Origin: a virus
Virus record (IMG/VR): IMGVR_UViG_3300025889_001090
Span: 1 to 21,659 of that record
Strand: one strand, 5' to 3'
Length of the DNA stretch: 21,659 nucleotides
Both the position numbers and the translations under genes were made by a program. The stretch's first letter is position 1. Each line of letters begins with the position of its first letter. Below are positions 20,811 through 21,659 of the stretch, one piece after another. The notes under the pieces were generated by a model. It was not told the DNA's origin and searched no databases. It saw only the letters and a program-made list of their open reading frames with translations.

Positions 20811-21659
20811 CAGTCTACGAGCAAACACTTGTAAAAGTTATAGAACCTATAAAACTTAATACATTACATCGTTTAAATAAGTCAAAGTCGTGGAAGTACG
20901 GTTACGATAAAGAAAATGATGTAGTTGTTATAAGTAAAACTGGTCAAATAGGTGAAGTATATGAAATACAAAACCTAAAAATAGCTTTACCGTTACAACC
21001 AAAGGAAATAGCCAATACAAATAATAAATGGCAAGCTAAGGATTATCCTAAAGAGCTTAAGAACATTAAAACTATATTTGACTGGCAAGAGTATCCTGAG
21101 GATTTTAAAAACAAATGGGAGCCATATATAGACCAGGAGTTCACTAGACGTGAAGAAGGTTACTGGTTTGTGAATAACGATAAACCTACTTATATCACCG
21201 GTACACACTATATGTACCTACAGTGGTCTAAGATTGACGTTGGTCAACCTGACTTTCGTGAAGCAAACAGATTATTTTTTATATTCTGGGAAGCTTGCAA
21301 AGCAGATGATAGATGTTACGGTATGTGCTATTTAAAGAACAGACGTTCTGGTTTTTCTTTTATGGCATCTGGAGAAACGGTGAATTTAGCAACAATAACA
21401 TCGGACGGTAGATTTGGTATATTATCAAAGTCTGGATCTGATGCTAAAAAGATGTTCACCGACAAGGTAGTTCCAATATCACTTAACTATCCATTCTTCT
21501 TCAAACCAATACAAGACGGTATGGACCGTCCTAAAACAGAATTAGCTTATAGGGTTCCAGCTTCTAAACTTACTAGAAAGTCAATAACATCTAAAGATCA
21601 ACGAACTCAACTAGAGGGACTTGATACTACTATTGACTGGAAAAATACAGGGGACAACA
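20807..21659 (+). CDS. terL: Terminase large subunit, N-terminal part (cut by window end)
   Basis: 284 residues are visible, with no stop before the edge. This should be the ATPase and nuclease that packs DNA into the head. The N-terminal 90 residues are an unrecognised lead-in. Then come EFTRREEGYWFVNNDKPTYI and TGTHYMYLQWSKIDVGQPDF (about 111-150), REANRLFFIFWEACKADDRC (151-170) and YLKNRRSGFSFMASGE (175-190), a pattern I know from terminases of Bacteroidota phages. The last segment stands where Walker A should be but lacks the usual GK[ST]; K177 or R179-R180 may serve instead. Walker B and the nuclease domain lie outside. An AGGAGG-like Shine-Dalgarno (GAAAGGAGG) eight bases from the ATG is exceptional in this window and may boost terL. 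Confidence 0.8.
   Translation, partial: MTVYEQTLVKVIEPIKLNTLHRLNKSKSWKYGYDKENDVVVISKTGQIGEVYEIQNLKIALPLQPKEIANTNNKWQAKDYPKELKNIKTIFDWQEYPEDFKNKWEPYIDQEFTRREEGYWFVNNDKPTYITGTHYMYLQWSKIDVGQPDFREANRLFFIFWEACKADDRCYGMCYLKNRRSGFSFMASGETVNLATITSDGRFGILSKSGSDAKKMFTDKVVPISLNYPFFFKPIQDGMDRPKTELAYRVPASKLTRKSITSKDQRTQLEGLDTTIDWKNTGDN

Overview
This window reads as part of the late (structural, lysis and packaging) region of a double-stranded DNA tailed phage, most likely infecting a marine Bacteroidota (flavobacteria-like) host. The phage call rests on a terminase large-subunit gene cut by the right end, several large repeat-rich tail fibre genes (two ending in self-cleaving peptidase S74-type chaperone domains), a tail assembly chaperone-like protein and a candidate spanin. 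The host call is inference: the DNA is AT-rich, few start codons have a Shine-Dalgarno sequence, starts sit in A/T-rich contexts, stops are mostly TAA, and the lipoprotein box (LFSC) is of a type common in Bacteroidota.

Layout. Positions 1-1007 hold a leftward series of very small genes (18 to 73 aa, three of them hydrophobic), ending in a hairpin at 2-22. Positions 1008-1390 are a divergent intergenic region with AT-rich dyads and a GC-rich island (1041-1196) that folds like a structured RNA. From 1391 to the right end every gene is on the plus strand and tightly packed, often joined by TAATG or ATGA stop/start overlaps: a basic protein; two virion proteins sharing an N-terminal module (1621, 2262); a tail assembly chaperone-like protein (5395); an unknown (5833); a complete GroEL/GroES pair (6146, 7693); a probable winged-helix protein (7950); three tiny basic proteins (8393, 8476, 8765); a candidate unimolecular spanin (8869); five further fibre or adhesin-like genes (9318 to 18750); a pair of related small proteins (18762, 19098); a coiled-coil protein (19530); a small unknown (19765); a 201-aa protein that looks like two GroES lobes fused in tandem (19985); a possible small terminase subunit (20535); and the start of terL (20807).

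How it fits together. The large fibres carry their own folding helpers (S74 domains), and the tail assembly chaperone-like gene follows the 1040-aa fibre directly. The phage also encodes a chaperonin, a classic-size co-chaperonin and an unusual double-lobed co-chaperonin-like protein next to the terminase. A virus-encoded folding system dedicated to virion proteins is the most interesting reading of the window. Capsid, portal, endolysin and replication genes are not visible and presumably lie outside.
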